Below are positions 35,615 to 46,080 of a stretch of 64,000 nt of DNA, piece after piece. Source of the DNA: Alkalimonas amylolytica (GTDB lineage Bacteria; Pseudomonadota; Gammaproteobacteria; Enterobacterales; Alteromonadaceae); contig NZ_FNRM01000009.1 in assembly GCF_900107845.1 (NCBI RefSeq), positions 62,001 through 126,000 of the forward strand, in the 5' to 3' direction. Under the pieces are notes generated by a model. The model was not told the DNA's origin. It saw only the letters and a list, made by a program, of their open reading frames with translations, and searched no databases. Numbering within the stretch: position 1 is the first letter of the stretch; the number at the start of each line of letters is the position of its first letter. The translations under genes and the position numbers were made by a program.

Positions 35615-36961
35615 TTAGCGAAAAGATTCAGCCTGCAGCAGACACCACAACGTTGCTTTAGCCGGTGATACACAGCTGGCATAGCCAGCAACCAGTTGTA
35701 CTTCTCCATGGCACAGCAGTAAGGGTAAATAAGGGCGTTGCCAGGGCGGGATCTGCCATAGTTTACACCATTGTTTCAAAGGCTTGTGGTGCTGAGCACC
35801 AGCAGGCTTAAATGGCAGGCTGAGCTGACCAAAACAAAGCTCCAGTGTAGTTGTCTCCGCCAGTGGTAACCAGTTTTCACCGGGCGCTGTTTCCGAGTGA
35901 ATGAAATGCAACCACCCCAGCCCGGCCGGTAACTCAAGTTGTGCCTGTCCCTGCCATACTAAACCAATATGAGGCTTAGCGGCTAAAGGCTCACACAGAT
36001 ACAAAGCTCCCTGAAAACGTCTAAGGTGGTAATGTTGCAACTGCAGCTCTGGCATAGCATCCGCTTTTGCTGCAATGACTTGTTGATGCAAGGTAGTTAA
36101 CCAGGCTAGCTCCGGGTTTAACTGATGCAGTTTCAGCCAAGAGCGCAGCAAGGCATTTTGCTCTGTTTGGTTTTTTCCCTGCAAAGCAGCTAACTGCAAC
36201 ACCCGCTTATTTTCGCTTAGATAAGGCTGTAATTGCTGTTGCCAAATCTGTTCCAGCTGCTTATCTGCTGCAGCGCAATGCGCCATGCTACGGGCAGCAC
36301 TATGTGAAAAGCCAGGCCAGCGCTCCGCCAACAGCGGCAGCACCTGTTGACGTAAAAAGTTACGATCAAACCGCGGGTCCTGATTGCTTGGATCTTCTAC
36401 CCAATGCAACTGATGAAAATCCGCAAACTGCTCCAGCTCTACGCGACTATGGGTCAGCAGTGGGCGTACTAGCAAACCGGCTGCAAAAGGCCGGCTTGAG
36501 GCCATGCCTGACAGTCCAGTAAGACCACTGCCGCGCTTCAAAGCAAGCAACAACGTTTCCAATTGATCATCGGCGTGATGGGCGGTCAGCAACACACTGC
36601 CCGGCTCAGCGCAATGCTGCGCCAACTGCTGATAGCGCGCATCCCTGGCACGTGCCTCCAGATTATGCCGACCATCCAGTGCCAGGTGATGATACGCAAA
36701 GAGCACCGATTTTTTGGCACAGGCTCGCTGGCAAAATTGCAGCCACTCATCCGCCTGTGGTTGCAACCCATGATGAACATGCACGGCCGACAGCTGCCAG
36801 GGAGCCCTGGCTGATAAACGATGCAGCAACTCCAGCAGCACCATAGAATCCAGACCACCACTGAGTGCCAGCACCACTTTTTTTGGCTGGTGTAAATGCA
36901 AACAAGCAGCCAGAGTCTCCTCCAGCTGCTTGTCGATTGAACGAGCGTAGCCTGCGGCCAT
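35615..36961 (-). CDS. tilS: tRNA(Ile)-lysidine synthase
   Basis: TilS adds lysine to C34 of tRNA-Ile(CAU), changing its decoding to AUA; it is essential. The 448-residue protein has the PP-loop SGGLDS at 34-39, HVHHGLQPQADEW, and the TAHHADDQLETLLL and VRPLL segments. The long Gln/Leu-rich C-terminal tRNA-binding region is present. It is on the same strand as accA, 22 bases downstream, and is the last gene of the run that starts upstream with dnaE and the lipid A genes. In E. coli accA and tilS are also close. Confidence 0.96.
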   Translation of the reverse strand: MAAGYARSIDKQLEETLAACLHLHQPKKVVLALSGGLDSMVLLELLHRLSARAPWQLSAVHVHHGLQPQADEWLQFCQRACAKKSVLFAYHHLALDGRHNLEARARDARYQQLAQHCAEPGSVLLTAHHADDQLETLLLALKRGSGLTGLSGMASSRPFAAGLLVRPLLTHSRVELEQFADFHQLHWVEDPSNQDPRFDRNFLRQQVLPLLAERWPGFSHSAARSMAHCAAADKQLEQIWQQQLQPYLSENKRVLQLAALQGKNQTEQNALLRSWLKLHQLNPELAWLTTLHQQVIAAKADAMPELQLQHYHLRRFQGALYLCEPLAAKPHIGLVWQGQAQLELPAGLGWLHFIHSETAPGENWLPLAETTTLELCFGQLSLPFKPAGAQHHKPLKQWCKLWQIPPWQRPYLPLLLCHGEVQLVAGYASCVSPAKATLWCLLQAESFR

Positions 36962-36983
36962 GACCGCTTAACTTACCATGAGC

Positions 36984-37940
36984 CTAGCAATAACCAAACG
37001 ACATCAACCGCTGATAGCGCTTATCCAGCAGCTCTTGCACCGATAAGGTATCGAGTTGCTGCAAATCACTCAGAATAACTTCTTTTAAAGACAATGCCAT
37101 TTGCTCTGGATTGCGATGGGCACCGCCCAATGGCTCCGGCACTACCCGGTTAATCAGGTCCAGCTCTTTCAGACGCTCAGCGGTAATGCCCATGGCATCG
37201 GCGGCAACAGCTGCTTTTTCCGCGCTTTTCCATAAAATAGAGGCGCAACCTTCCGGCGAAATGACCGAGTAGGTACTGTACTGCAGCATATTCACTCGAT
37301 CACCAACACCAATGGCAAGAGCACCGCCTGAACCACCTTCACCGACAACGGTACAGACCACAGGCACCTTTAAACCAGCCATGACTTTCAGGTTCCGGGC
37401 AATGGCTTCACTTTGCCCCCGTTCTTCGGCACCAATACCCGGGTAAGCACCCGGGGTGTCAATAAAAGTAATGATGGGCATCTTAAAGCGCTCAGCCATT
37501 TCCATCAGGCGCAGCGCTTTGCGGTAACCTTCCGGCCGCGGCATGCCAAAGTTACGGCGTACCTTTTCTTTGGTATCACGACCTTTTTGATGACCAATGA
37601 TCATCACCGGTCGGCCATCCAGTCTGGCCGTACCACCAACGATGGCCACATCGTTGGCAAAGGTACGATCACCAGCCAACTCGTCAAAGTCGGTAAATAC
37701 ATGCTCAATGTAATCGAGTGTATAAGGCCGGTTTGGATGACGCGCCAACTGGGCAACCTGCCAGGCACCAAGGTCCGCAAAGATCTTTTTCGTCAATGCC
37801 AGACTCTTTTCTTTCAGTCGGTTGACTTCCTCTTCCAGCCCAAGATCGAAATCGCCGTTGCGGCTGACATTGCGCAGCTCATCAATTTTTGCTTCTAATT
37901 CGGCAATGGGTTGCTCAAATTCCAGATAATTTAACATCAT
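36984..37940 (-). CDS. accA: Acetyl-CoA carboxylase carboxyltransferase subunit alpha
   Basis: AccA with AccD transfers carboxyl from carboxybiotin to acetyl-CoA, giving malonyl-CoA for fatty acid synthesis. The 318-residue length is near E. coli (319). It has the crotonase-fold segments [22 protein letters not shown] and [16 protein letters not shown]. Two ATG codons are adjacent at the start (M1, M2). It follows dnaE after 28 bases. AccD is not in the window. Confidence 0.98.
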   Translation of the reverse strand: MMLNYLEFEQPIAELEAKIDELRNVSRNGDFDLGLEEEVNRLKEKSLALTKKIFADLGAWQVAQLARHPNRPYTLDYIEHVFTDFDELAGDRTFANDVAIVGGTARLDGRPVMIIGHQKGRDTKEKVRRNFGMPRPEGYRKALRLMEMAERFKMPIITFIDTPGAYPGIGAEERGQSEAIARNLKVMAGLKVPVVCTVVGEGGSGGALAIGVGDRVNMLQYSTYSVISPEGCASILWKSAEKAAVAADAMGITAERLKELDLINRVVPEPLGGAHRNPEQMALSLKEVILSDLQQLDTLSVQELLDKRYQRLMSFGYC

Positions 37941-37968
37941 GAGTCGTCAAACCTTCTTATGATTCGGT

Positions 37969-40900
37969 TCAATTATGAAAATCTAATTCTATCACGGCCA
38001 GCTGTCGTAACTGATGCAACAGCAAATCAGTTGGTGTCACCCACCACTCAGTACCTAACCGCAGACTAACTTTTCCTTCCGGCCGCTGATAATGCAGCAA
38101 TACCGGTACAGTACCCGACTTATGTTCAGCCAATGTCTGCTGCAACTTGTCGAGGTACTTATCATCACATTGCGCTGATTTTAGCGTAATTTGCAGCGAT
38201 TTAAGATATTTTTCTCGTACTGACGTAATTTCAGACAGATCACGGCCGGTCATTGTAAGGCCACCACTGAAATCATCAAATCGTACCTGTCCGGTCACTA
38301 CCAGCACTTTATCTTTTTGCAGCAGGGTTTCAAAGCTGTCAAATTGCTCAGGAAACAAACGCACATCGACCCGGGCCGACTTATCATCCAGCGTCAGTAA
38401 AGCCCAGCGCCGACCTCGCTTATTCACCAGGACCCGCACGGCAACGACCAGGCCTGCAACGGTAATGGTTTGCTCACCCCGGGTTGGCTGCAAGTCCACT
38501 AATCGGCAGCCAACATAATGCTTTAACTCGTCAAGATAACGATTGATGGGATGCCCGGTAAGGTACAGGCCCAGAGTTTCGCGCTCACCTTCCAACCAGA
38601 CTTCATCCGGCCATGGCGCCACCTGGCGAAAAGATTGCATCGCCTGCTCCGGCTCTGGCGTTAATGCGCCAAAGAGATCATTCTGACCAATAGCTTCAGC
38701 ATGAGCCTGCTGCTCGGCGGCGCGCACAGCGTCTTCCAGACTGGCAGAAATCGCGGCTCGATGAGGGCCTAAACGATCCAGGGCTCCAGCCATAATGAGC
38801 TTCTCAATCACCCGCTTGCCAAGTTTTTTCAGATCGACCTTGTAGCAAAAATCAAATAAGTCGGTGAAAGCACCAAAGCGCTCACGAGCTTCGATGATAG
38901 CCGCAACCGGACCTTCACCCACCCCTTTTATCGCACCAATGCCATAGATAATCCGTCCCTGCTCATCCACGGTAAACTTGTACTGACCAGCATTGACATC
39001 CGGTGGCAGTAGTTTTAGTTTCATCCGCTCGCATTCATCTACGAGCGTGACGATTTTATCGGTATTGTCCATATCCGCCGACATTACCGCTGCCATAAAC
39101 TCAGCCGGAAAGTGGGTTTTCATCCACAGCGTTTGATACGATACCAGGGCGTAGGCAGCAGAGTGTGACTTGTTAAAGCCATAGCCAGCAAATTTCTCCA
39201 CCAAATCGAAAATCTTTATCGCCAGTTCGCCATCAATACCGTTATTACGGGCACCTTCTTCGAATACCGCTCGCTGCTTGGCCATTTCCTCTGGTTTTTT
39301 CTTTCCCATGGCCCGGCGCAGTAAGTCAGCGCCACCGAGCGTATAACCGGCCAGCACCTGGGCAATCTGCATCACCTGCTCCTGATACAGAATGATGCCG
39401 TAAGTCGGCTCTAAAATGGGTTTAAGCGATTCATGCTGATAATTGGCATCCGGGTAGGAAATTTCTTCCCGCCCCTGCTTGCGATCAATAAAATTATCCA
39501 CCATGCCAGATTGCAGCGGGCCCGGACGGAACAAAGCCACCAAGGCAATCATGTCTTCAAAACAGTCGGGTTTAAGGCGGCGGATCAGGTCTTTCATACC
39601 CCGGGATTCCAACTGGAATACTGCCGTGGTATCCGCCCGCAGCAAAGTTTGAATACTTTTTGGGTCGTTTAACGGGATAGTATTAATATCAACCTGAGGT
39701 TGATTGTGTTGCTGCCGACGCACATTGACCATATCCACAGCCCACTGCAGTATGGTCAGGGTGCGCAGCCCAAGAAAGTCGAACTTAACCAGCCCGGCAG
39801 TCTCTACATCATTTTTATCAAACTGTGTTACCGGGTTATTGCCAGCATCATCGCAGTAGAGCGGCGAGAAGTCGGTAATTTTGGTGGGAGCTATCACCAC
39901 ACCACCGGCATGTTTACCGGCGTTGCGGGTTACCCCTTCCAACCGGCGCGCCATATCAATCAGATCGCGGACTTCTTCATCCTGCTCGTACAACTCTGGC
40001 AGCCGAGGTTCTTCTTTGAAAGCCTGCTCCAGTGTCATGCCGGGTGTTGGCGGGATTAACTTGGAAATACGATCAACAAAGCCATAAGGATGCCCAAGCA
40101 CCCGGCCAACATCCCGAATAACCGCTTTGGCTGCCATGGTGCCAAAGGTGATAATTTGCGACACGGCTTCCCGGCCATACATGTCGGCCACGTGTTCTAT
40201 CACTTCATCCCGTCGATCCATGCAGAAATCAACGTCGAAATCCGGCATCGACACCCGCTCCGGATTCAAAAAGCGCTCAAACAGCAGATCAAACTCCAGC
40301 GGATCCAGATCGGTGATTTTCAACGCATAGGCTACCAGCGAGCCGGCACCCGACCCACGGCCCGGCCCTACCGGTATACCGTGATCTTTACTCCACTGAA
40401 TAAACTCCATCACCACAAGGAAGTAGCCTGGAAAGCCCATCTGGTTGATCACATCCAGCTCTATTTGCAGACGCTCGTCGTACTCAACACGCTTGACTGC
40501 CCGATCGGCAGGCTCCGGAAATAATTGCTCCAGCCGCTGTTCAAGACCCTCACGGGATTTTAGCACTAAGAAATCTGCATCCGACATACCGCCGGTTGGA
40601 AAGGCCGGTAAAAAATATTCATACAGCCGAATGGTGACGTTGCAACGTTTAGCAATTTCGACCGAGTTGGCCAGTGCTTCCGGAATATCGTGGAACAGCG
40701 CCACCATTTCCTGCTCAGAGCGCAGGTATTGCTGCTCGGAATAGTTTTTCGGCCGGCGCTTATCGTCCAGTGTGTAACCATCATGAATGGCAACCCGAAT
40801 TTCATGAGCAGAAAAATCATCCGCGGTTAAAAATACCACTTCGTTGGTGGCCACCAGAGGTAGATCGTTCTGTTGTGCCCAATCAACGGCGAGCTGAATG

Positions 40901-41442
40901 TATTGCTCTTCATCTGGCCGTCCGGTGCGAATCAGCTCCAGATAAAAACGATCGTTAAAATGCCGCTGATAAAAGGCTGTCAGCTGTTGGGCGACGAGCG
41001 GGTTCTGTTTAAGCAGCGCTTTCCCTAGCAAGCCATCTTTACCACCGGACAGCAAGATTAGACCGGCACTGTGCTCTGCCAACCAATGATGATCAATTTG
41101 CGGCTTACCATTCAGGTGACCGCGCAGGTACGCCTTAGAAATTAATAGGGTGAGGTTCTTGTAGCCGGTATTGTCCGCAGCCAGAATCAGTAAGCGACCA
41201 CTGTCCTGGCTAAGCTCGCTGTCATGCACCCAAAAGTCGGCCCCGATGATGGGCTTGATACCGGCATCGATGGCGCCACCATAAAAGCGTACCAAGCCAC
41301 AAAGATTCATTTGGTCGGTCAAAGCCAGTGCCGGCATTTGCAGCTGCACAGCCGCTTTTAAAATGGGTTTTACCTTGGCCAGACCATCCACCATGGAAAA
41401 ATCGCTGTGCAGACGCAAGTGAATAAAAGCCGGGGCGCTCAT
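37969..41442 (-). CDS. dnaE: DNA polymerase III subunit alpha
   Basis: DnaE is the catalytic subunit of the replicative polymerase; the 1157-residue length matches E. coli (1160). It has the N-terminal PHP domain ([19 protein letters not shown]) and the C-family palm with [15 protein letters not shown] around residue 400. The fingers motif [19 protein letters not shown] lies near 755. An OB-fold ([21 protein letters not shown]) and the tau-contact C-terminus follow. Its ATG overlaps the rnhB stop (ATGA), a sign of translational coupling. Confidence 0.99.
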   Translation of the reverse strand: MSAPAFIHLRLHSDFSMVDGLAKVKPILKAAVQLQMPALALTDQMNLCGLVRFYGGAIDAGIKPIIGADFWVHDSELSQDSGRLLILAADNTGYKNLTLLISKAYLRGHLNGKPQIDHHWLAEHSAGLILLSGGKDGLLGKALLKQNPLVAQQLTAFYQRHFNDRFYLELIRTGRPDEEQYIQLAVDWAQQNDLPLVATNEVVFLTADDFSAHEIRVAIHDGYTLDDKRRPKNYSEQQYLRSEQEMVALFHDIPEALANSVEIAKRCNVTIRLYEYFLPAFPTGGMSDADFLVLKSREGLEQRLEQLFPEPADRAVKRVEYDERLQIELDVINQMGFPGYFLVVMEFIQWSKDHGIPVGPGRGSGAGSLVAYALKITDLDPLEFDLLFERFLNPERVSMPDFDVDFCMDRRDEVIEHVADMYGREAVSQIITFGTMAAKAVIRDVGRVLGHPYGFVDRISKLIPPTPGMTLEQAFKEEPRLPELYEQDEEVRDLIDMARRLEGVTRNAGKHAGGVVIAPTKITDFSPLYCDDAGNNPVTQFDKNDVETAGLVKFDFLGLRTLTILQWAVDMVNVRRQQHNQPQVDINTIPLNDPKSIQTLLRADTTAVFQLESRGMKDLIRRLKPDCFEDMIALVALFRPGPLQSGMVDNFIDRKQGREEISYPDANYQHESLKPILEPTYGIILYQEQVMQIAQVLAGYTLGGADLLRRAMGKKKPEEMAKQRAVFEEGARNNGIDGELAIKIFDLVEKFAGYGFNKSHSAAYALVSYQTLWMKTHFPAEFMAAVMSADMDNTDKIVTLVDECERMKLKLLPPDVNAGQYKFTVDEQGRIIYGIGAIKGVGEGPVAAIIEARERFGAFTDLFDFCYKVDLKKLGKRVIEKLIMAGALDRLGPHRAAISASLEDAVRAAEQQAHAEAIGQNDLFGALTPEPEQAMQSFRQVAPWPDEVWLEGERETLGLYLTGHPINRYLDELKHYVGCRLVDLQPTRGEQTITVAGLVVAVRVLVNKRGRRWALLTLDDKSARVDVRLFPEQFDSFETLLQKDKVLVVTGQVRFDDFSGGLTMTGRDLSEITSVREKYLKSLQITLKSAQCDDKYLDKLQQTLAEHKSGTVPVLLHYQRPEGKVSLRLGTEWWVTPTDLLLHQLRQLAVIELDFHN

Positions 41443-42035
41443 GCCGATGCCTCTAACTGCTGTTGTACCGGCTTAAAACTCCGACGATGCTCTGGCAATA
41501 CACCAAACTGCTGAATGGCTGTCAGGTGATCCGCCGTCGGATAGCCTTTGTGACGATCAAAGCCAAACTCCGGATAACGCTGGTGCAGTAGATGCATTTC
41601 TTCATCACGAGCGACTTTGGCAAGTATCGAGGCAGCGCTGATTTCAGCGACCTTACTGTCACCTTTGACCACCGCCGAAGCAGGGACTGGCAGTTGTGGG
41701 CAGCGGTTGCCATCGATCAATACCCACTCGGGCAGCACCGCTAAGCCGGCCACCGCCCGCTGCATGGCCAGCATGGTGGCATGCAAAATATTTAACTGGT
41801 CTATTTCAGCTGGTTCGGCCCTACCAAGACTCCAGCACAGTGCTTTCTGCTGGATTTCAGTGGCCAGTAATCGGCGCTTTTTCTCTGACAGTTTTTTTGA
41901 ATCGGTTAAGCCAGCTATTGGCTTGCTTGGATCCAGGATGACAGCGGCTGTTACCACGGCACCAATCAAAGGGCCTCGCCCTACTTCATCAACACCGCAT
42001 AACAAGCGAACATCTGGACGGACAAAGTCAGTCAT
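41439..42035 (-). CDS. rnhB: Ribonuclease HII
   Basis: RNase HII removes single ribonucleotides and RNA primers from DNA. The 198-residue protein has the catalytic segment [21 protein letters not shown] (D and E of the DEDD site), [12 protein letters not shown] and HKGYPTADH. The frame opens at 42053, but the ATG at 42035 has a GGGGG ribosome site 5 bases upstream and starts nearer the family N-terminus. It overlaps the end of lpxB by 8 bases and the start of dnaE by 4. Confidence 0.97.
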   Translation of the reverse strand: MTDFVRPDVRLLCGVDEVGRGPLIGAVVTAAVILDPSKPIAGLTDSKKLSEKKRRLLATEIQQKALCWSLGRAEPAEIDQLNILHATMLAMQRAVAGLAVLPEWVLIDGNRCPQLPVPASAVVKGDSKVAEISAASILAKVARDEEMHLLHQRYPEFGFDRHKGYPTADHLTAIQQFGVLPEHRRSFKPVQQQLEASA

Positions 42036-43197
42036 GCGGCCCCCGCTTTGCAATCAACTCCAGAATGGCAGTTGCGGCTTGCTCACTGGCATCACAAGCA
42101 AGTTGCTGATGCAACTCAGTGAAACGCTGACGTAACTGACTGCCAGAATCCCCCAACAAGGGCTGCATGGCCGCGACCAATGCTTCTGGCGTTACCTGAT
42201 CTTGCAGCAACTCGGCAACCAATGGCTCATTCGCCAGCAAATTCGGCAGGCTAAAGTAGTCGATCTTCACCAGCCATTTTGCCAGTTGATAAGTGACAGC
42301 ATTCAGTTTGTAAGCCACTACCATAGGGCATTTAGCCAGCATAGCTTCCAGCGTGGCAGTGCCAGAAGCAATAAAGACTGCATCTGCAGCGGTAAGCAGT
42401 TCACGCGATTGACCAACCAGCACCTGCAAAGGCAAGTCCGGTGCAAGCTGCTGTTTGATAGCAGCAAATACTGCCGCCTTTTGTTCTGTCACCATAGCAC
42501 AAATCAACTGCAGTTCTGGCTGCAAGGCTTTAAGCTGTGCAGCTGCTTGCAAAAAAACCGGGCTAAGTAACTTGATTTCATTGCTGCGACTGCCGGGCAT
42601 TAAGGCAAGTACCGGCTGTTCGTCCAAGCCAAGAGCGACTTTGGCGGCAGCTTTATCAGGTTGCAGTGGCATCTGATCGGCTAAGGTATGACCGACAAAA
42701 CGGCACGGCACCCGGTGCTTGTCGTAAAAAGCTTTCTCAAAAGGTAATAATGCCAACACCAAATCGGTAGCTGCAGCAATTTTAAAAATACGTTTTTGTC
42801 GCCAGGCCCATACCGAAGGGCTGACATAATGAACGGTGGTAAAACCTGCCTGCTTCAGCTTATGCTCGACCGGCAGATTAAAATCCGGCGCATCTACCCC
42901 CAACACCAAGTCTGGAGGGCTTGCCAGCAAGCGAGCAATCAATTGCTTGCGAATAGACAGCAAGCGTGGCAAGCGACCCAAGACCTCGACTAGCCCCATC
43001 ACCGCCAACTCTTCCATCTCGAACCAGGCATCAAAACCCAGCGCCTGCATACGCGGACCGCCAATACCGAAAAACTCGGTATCTGGTCGTTGCTTTAAAA
43101 TGGCAGCCATAGCCCCGGCAGCAAGAATATCACCGGAGTGCTCACCAACTATAATAGCAATACGAAGCGGCTTGTTTGTCGGTAACTCTGAGGGCAT
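42028..43197 (-). CDS. lpxB: Lipid-A-disaccharide synthase
   Basis: LpxB is a GT19 glycosyltransferase that joins UDP-diacylglucosamine and lipid X to make the lipid A disaccharide at the inner membrane. From the ATG at 43197 it has 389 residues (E. coli 382) and starts just before [19 protein letters not shown]. The [28 protein letters not shown] and MPGSRSNEI motifs are clear. The frame opens at 43233 and other ATGs lie at 43233 and 43215; the third fits the family best. It is 53 bases after lpxA in the lipid A run. Confidence 0.97.
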   Translation of the reverse strand: MPSELPTNKPLRIAIIVGEHSGDILAAGAMAAILKQRPDTEFFGIGGPRMQALGFDAWFEMEELAVMGLVEVLGRLPRLLSIRKQLIARLLASPPDLVLGVDAPDFNLPVEHKLKQAGFTTVHYVSPSVWAWRQKRIFKIAAATDLVLALLPFEKAFYDKHRVPCRFVGHTLADQMPLQPDKAAAKVALGLDEQPVLALMPGSRSNEIKLLSPVFLQAAAQLKALQPELQLICAMVTEQKAAVFAAIKQQLAPDLPLQVLVGQSRELLTAADAVFIASGTATLEAMLAKCPMVVAYKLNAVTYQLAKWLVKIDYFSLPNLLANEPLVAELLQDQVTPEALVAAMQPLLGDSGSQLRQRFTELHQQLACDASEQAATAILELIAKRGPHD

Positions 43198-43250
43198 AAG
43201 CAGGATTCCATACATCGGCGCTGGCCGCAGCAACTGCGGCCGGGATGCAA

Positions 43251-44021
43251 TTAACGAATAATACCGCGCTTAGACTGCTCGATAAACTGCGTTAAGCGTC
43301 GCACTTCAGCATTGGCCTGGCTCTGACTGGCAAGCGCAGCAACTGCTTCAGCCACGGTATGGCCTTTGCGGTAGATTTCTTTGTACGCACGGCGAATTTC
43401 CAGCAGAGTATCTGCCGTAAAACCACGACGCTTCAAGCCTTCCGTGTTAATACCTGCAGGTGTAGCTGGGCTACCATTGGCCATTACAAACGGCGGGACA
43501 TCTTTTAGCACAATAGAGCCACCCCCAATGAAGCTGTGAGCACCGATATGGCAGAATTGATGCACACCACTCATGCCGCCCAAAATAACCCAATCACCAA
43601 CATGCACATGACCCGCAGTCGAAGCATTGTTGGCATAAATGACATTGCTGCCAATCACACAATCATGAGCGACATGGGTGTAATTCATAAAGAGGTTGTG
43701 ACTACCAATCACGGTTTTGCCTTCGTCCTGGATAGTACCGCGATGCACAGTACAGCCTTCACGAAAGATATTAAAATCACCAACAATCAGCTCGGTTGGT
43801 TCATTTTTATACTTTTTATCCTGACAGGCTTCACCAATGCTGGCAAACTGAAAAAAATGATTGCCACGGCCTATAATACTCGGGCCTTTGATCACCACAT
43901 TGGACTCGACAATGCAGTCATCGCCCAAAATAACATCTGGCCCGATGTAACTAAAAGGACCAACCCGGACATTGTTGCCTAACTGAGCTGTAGGCTCTAT
44001 CACTGCAGATGGATGGATCAC
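43251..44021 (-). CDS. lpxA: UDP-N-acetylglucosamine acyltransferase
   Basis: LpxA adds the first hydroxyacyl chain to UDP-GlcNAc, starting lipid A synthesis. It is a left-handed beta helix of hexapeptide repeats; the catalytic His lies in [10 protein letters not shown]. The usual C-terminal helix and GLKRRGF segment are present. I choose the GTG at 44021 as start. It is 1 base past the fabZ stop, has GGAGAG 9 bases upstream, and gives the family-typical [15 protein letters not shown]. The upstream GTG at 44042 would overlap fabZ. With this start the protein has 256 residues. Confidence 0.97.
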   Translation of the reverse strand: MIHPSAVIEPTAQLGNNVRVGPFSYIGPDVILGDDCIVESNVVIKGPSIIGRGNHFFQFASIGEACQDKKYKNEPTELIVGDFNIFREGCTVHRGTIQDEGKTVIGSHNLFMNYTHVAHDCVIGSNVIYANNASTAGHVHVGDWVILGGMSGVHQFCHIGAHSFIGGGSIVLKDVPPFVMANGSPATPAGINTEGLKRRGFTADTLLEIRRAYKEIYRKGHTVAEAVAALASQSQANAEVRRLTQFIEQSKRGIIR

Positions 44022-44022
44022 G

Positions 44023-44475
44023 TCAGAATTCTCTCCTGGCACACATCAGCTCGGCACAACAGACCAGCTGACCGTCAACTTTGGCCTCACCGTAGAACTT
44101 CCACATATTACGGCGCTCTTTTAAAAACTTGACTTCAAGCACCATGGTATCACCCGGTACCACAGGTTTTTTAAAGCGAGCTTCATCGATGCCTGCAAAC
44201 AGATACAACTCGTTTTCAGAGCGCTCTGCCGCTGTCTTGAATCCTAAAATGCCCGTTGCCTGCGCCATGGCTTCCAGAATCAGAACCCCGGGGAAAATAG
44301 GCCTGCCGGGGAAATGCCCGGTAAAAATTGGTTCATTAATGGTGACATTTTTAATCGCAGTCAGGCTGTCCCCAGGGGTGTAATCAATCACCCGATCAAT
44401 CAATAAAAAAGGGTAGCGATGCGGCAACAAAGCCATAATGTCCTGAACTTCAAGACTTGAAATGGGATTAGCCAA
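44023..44475 (-). CDS. fabZ: 3-hydroxyacyl-ACP dehydratase FabZ
   Basis: FabZ dehydrates 3-hydroxyacyl-ACP in fatty acid elongation and competes with LpxA/LpxD for hydroxymyristoyl-ACP. The 150-residue hot-dog protein has [14 protein letters not shown] near the N-terminus. The catalytic His and Glu lie in [22 protein letters not shown] (given in two overlapping parts: [21 protein letters not shown]). It lies 20 bases after lpxD and one base before lpxA. Confidence 0.98.
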   Translation of the reverse strand: MANPISSLEVQDIMALLPHRYPFLLIDRVIDYTPGDSLTAIKNVTINEPIFTGHFPGRPIFPGVLILEAMAQATGILGFKTAAERSENELYLFAGIDEARFKKPVVPGDTMVLEVKFLKERRNMWKFYGEAKVDGQLVCCAELMCARREF

Positions 44476-44495
44476 AGTTGATCCTCTGTTTGTCT

Positions 44496-45539
44496 TTATG
44501 CTTGCTTATCAGTTGTCTTGCTGTCTGACAGCTGTTGCTCAAGATCTTTGACGCGTTGATACAACTGATCGATTTTGCGCAAACGTGCTGTATTTTTCCG
44601 CCATTCTGCGTTGGTGGTAGCTGGTATGCCTGAAGTATAGACGCCTTTTTCCGTTACTGGCTTCATTAACATGGCCATACCACTGATTTGCGCGCCATCA
44701 CAGATTTCGATATGGCCGTTAATAACCGCTGCACCACCGATGATGCAATAACGGCCAATAGTGGCACTACCGGCAATGGTGGTACATCCGGCAATAGCGG
44801 TATGATCGCCTATCCGCACGTTGTGTGCTATCTGGCACAGGTTGTCAATAATGACATTATTGCCAATCACTGTATTTTCAATTGCACCACGGTCAATGCA
44901 GGTCTGGGCGCCGATTTCACAATCATCACCAATCAGCACGGTACCAACCTGTGGTATTTTCAACCAACGCCCGCGCTCATTGGCAAAACCAAAGCCATCC
45001 GCTCCCAAGACAGCTCCACTGTGCACAATGCAGTTGCTACCGAGCTCAACGCGATGGTAAATGCTGACATTGGGCCAAATCCGGCAACCAGTACCTAAGT
45101 GAGCAGCTTCACCAATAAAAGTGTGAGCACCAATTTCAACATCATCGCCAATCACTGCCCCAGCTGAAATAACAGCATAAGGTCCAACCGACACGCCTTT
45201 ACCAAGGGTAGCACCCGCATCAATTTGTGCTGTTGGGTGAATCCCCAAAGCTGCAGGAGGTGTTGAATCCAGTAGCTGAGCCAGCTTGGCAAACGCAACA
45301 TAAGGATCGGCAACCAGCAAAGCTGCGCCTGGCCATAACGCTTTATCTTCCGTTCGCAGCAACAAAAGCCCAGCCTGACAATCCGTCAGTAAATGCTTGA
45401 GTTTTGGGTTGGACAGGAAGCTCACCTGATCAGGCCGCGCGCGCTCTAAAGTACCAACACTGCTGATTTCCAGTGTTTCAGATCCAATTAGCTCAGCATC
45501 GAGGTGCTGAGCTAATTGCAGGGCGGTCCAACTGTTCAT
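44496..45539 (-). CDS. lpxD: UDP-3-O-(3-hydroxymyristoyl)glucosamine N-acyltransferase
   Basis: LpxD adds the second hydroxyacyl chain in lipid A synthesis. The 347-residue protein (E. coli 341) has an N-terminal uridine-binding domain to about residue 100, then a left-handed beta helix of hexapeptide repeats. The catalytic His lies in [10 protein letters not shown]. The C-terminal helix ([17 protein letters not shown]) binds acyl-carrier protein in the family. Its ATG directly follows the skp stop with no gap, so translation is likely coupled. Confidence 0.98.
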   Translation of the reverse strand: MNSWTALQLAQHLDAELIGSETLEISSVGTLERARPDQVSFLSNPKLKHLLTDCQAGLLLLRTEDKALWPGAALLVADPYVAFAKLAQLLDSTPPAALGIHPTAQIDAGATLGKGVSVGPYAVISAGAVIGDDVEIGAHTFIGEAAHLGTGCRIWPNVSIYHRVELGSNCIVHSGAVLGADGFGFANERGRWLKIPQVGTVLIGDDCEIGAQTCIDRGAIENTVIGNNVIIDNLCQIAHNVRIGDHTAIAGCTTIAGSATIGRYCIIGGAAVINGHIEICDGAQISGMAMLMKPVTEKGVYTSGIPATTNAEWRKNTARLRKIDQLYQRVKDLEQQLSDSKTTDKQA

Positions 45540-46064
45540 TTAGTTGCCGCTTTGAATTTGACGAACAACAGCAGCTGAAATATCGTAACTATCTTTCGCA
45601 TAGACAGCTGCACCAGAGTTCAGCACGATGTCGTAGTTGCCTTGCTCGGCTACTTTATCGATGGCATTTTTAATAACAGCCAGCAACTTGTTGCGCTCTT
45701 CAGCCTGACGCTGGCGCATTTGCTCATCCAATGGACGTGCCATTTGCTCGTACTGGATTTGTTGCTGTTGGATGGTTTCTGCCAGGCGCTGCTGCTCAGC
45801 TTCGCTCATGGTTGGACCATCACGGCGAATTTTTTCCACGTTAAAGTTGATGTCGCGCTCCAACTGGCCAATGGCCTCAATGCGCTCACCAAACTCAGCC
45901 ATAATGGTTTCCTGGATTTGCTGTGCCTGTGGCAATTGGCTGGCAATCGCCTGCACATCTACAAACGCAATTTTGGCAGCATGAGCAGCCGTTGCGCCTA
46001 ATAAAAAAGCACCAAACACCAAAGTTGCAGCGGTTTTAACAAATAAATTTTTCAAGGTCATCAT
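45540..46064 (-). CDS. skp: Periplasmic chaperone Skp (OmpH)
   Basis: Skp holds unfolded outer membrane proteins in the periplasm for the Bam machine. The 174-residue protein has a signal peptide (FVKTAATLVFGAFLLGATAAHA, cleavage after AHA; residues about 8-29). A first strand KIAFVDVQAI follows, and then two long charged coiled-coil arms (Gln/Glu/Arg-rich). The length and the position between bamA and lpxD agree with the family. Confidence 0.96.
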   Translation of the reverse strand: MMTLKNLFVKTAATLVFGAFLLGATAAHAAKIAFVDVQAIASQLPQAQQIQETIMAEFGERIEAIGQLERDINFNVEKIRRDGPTMSEAEQQRLAETIQQQQIQYEQMARPLDEQMRQRQAEERNKLLAVIKNAIDKVAEQGNYDIVLNSGAAVYAKDSYDISAAVVRQIQSGN

Positions 46065-46080
46065 CCTTTGTTCTCAATGT

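Noticed and set aside
44688-45098. 136-codon plus-strand frame inside lpxD
   Set aside because: Antisense to hexapeptide repeats, whose periodic codons create long mirror frames rich in Asn, Thr and Ala.
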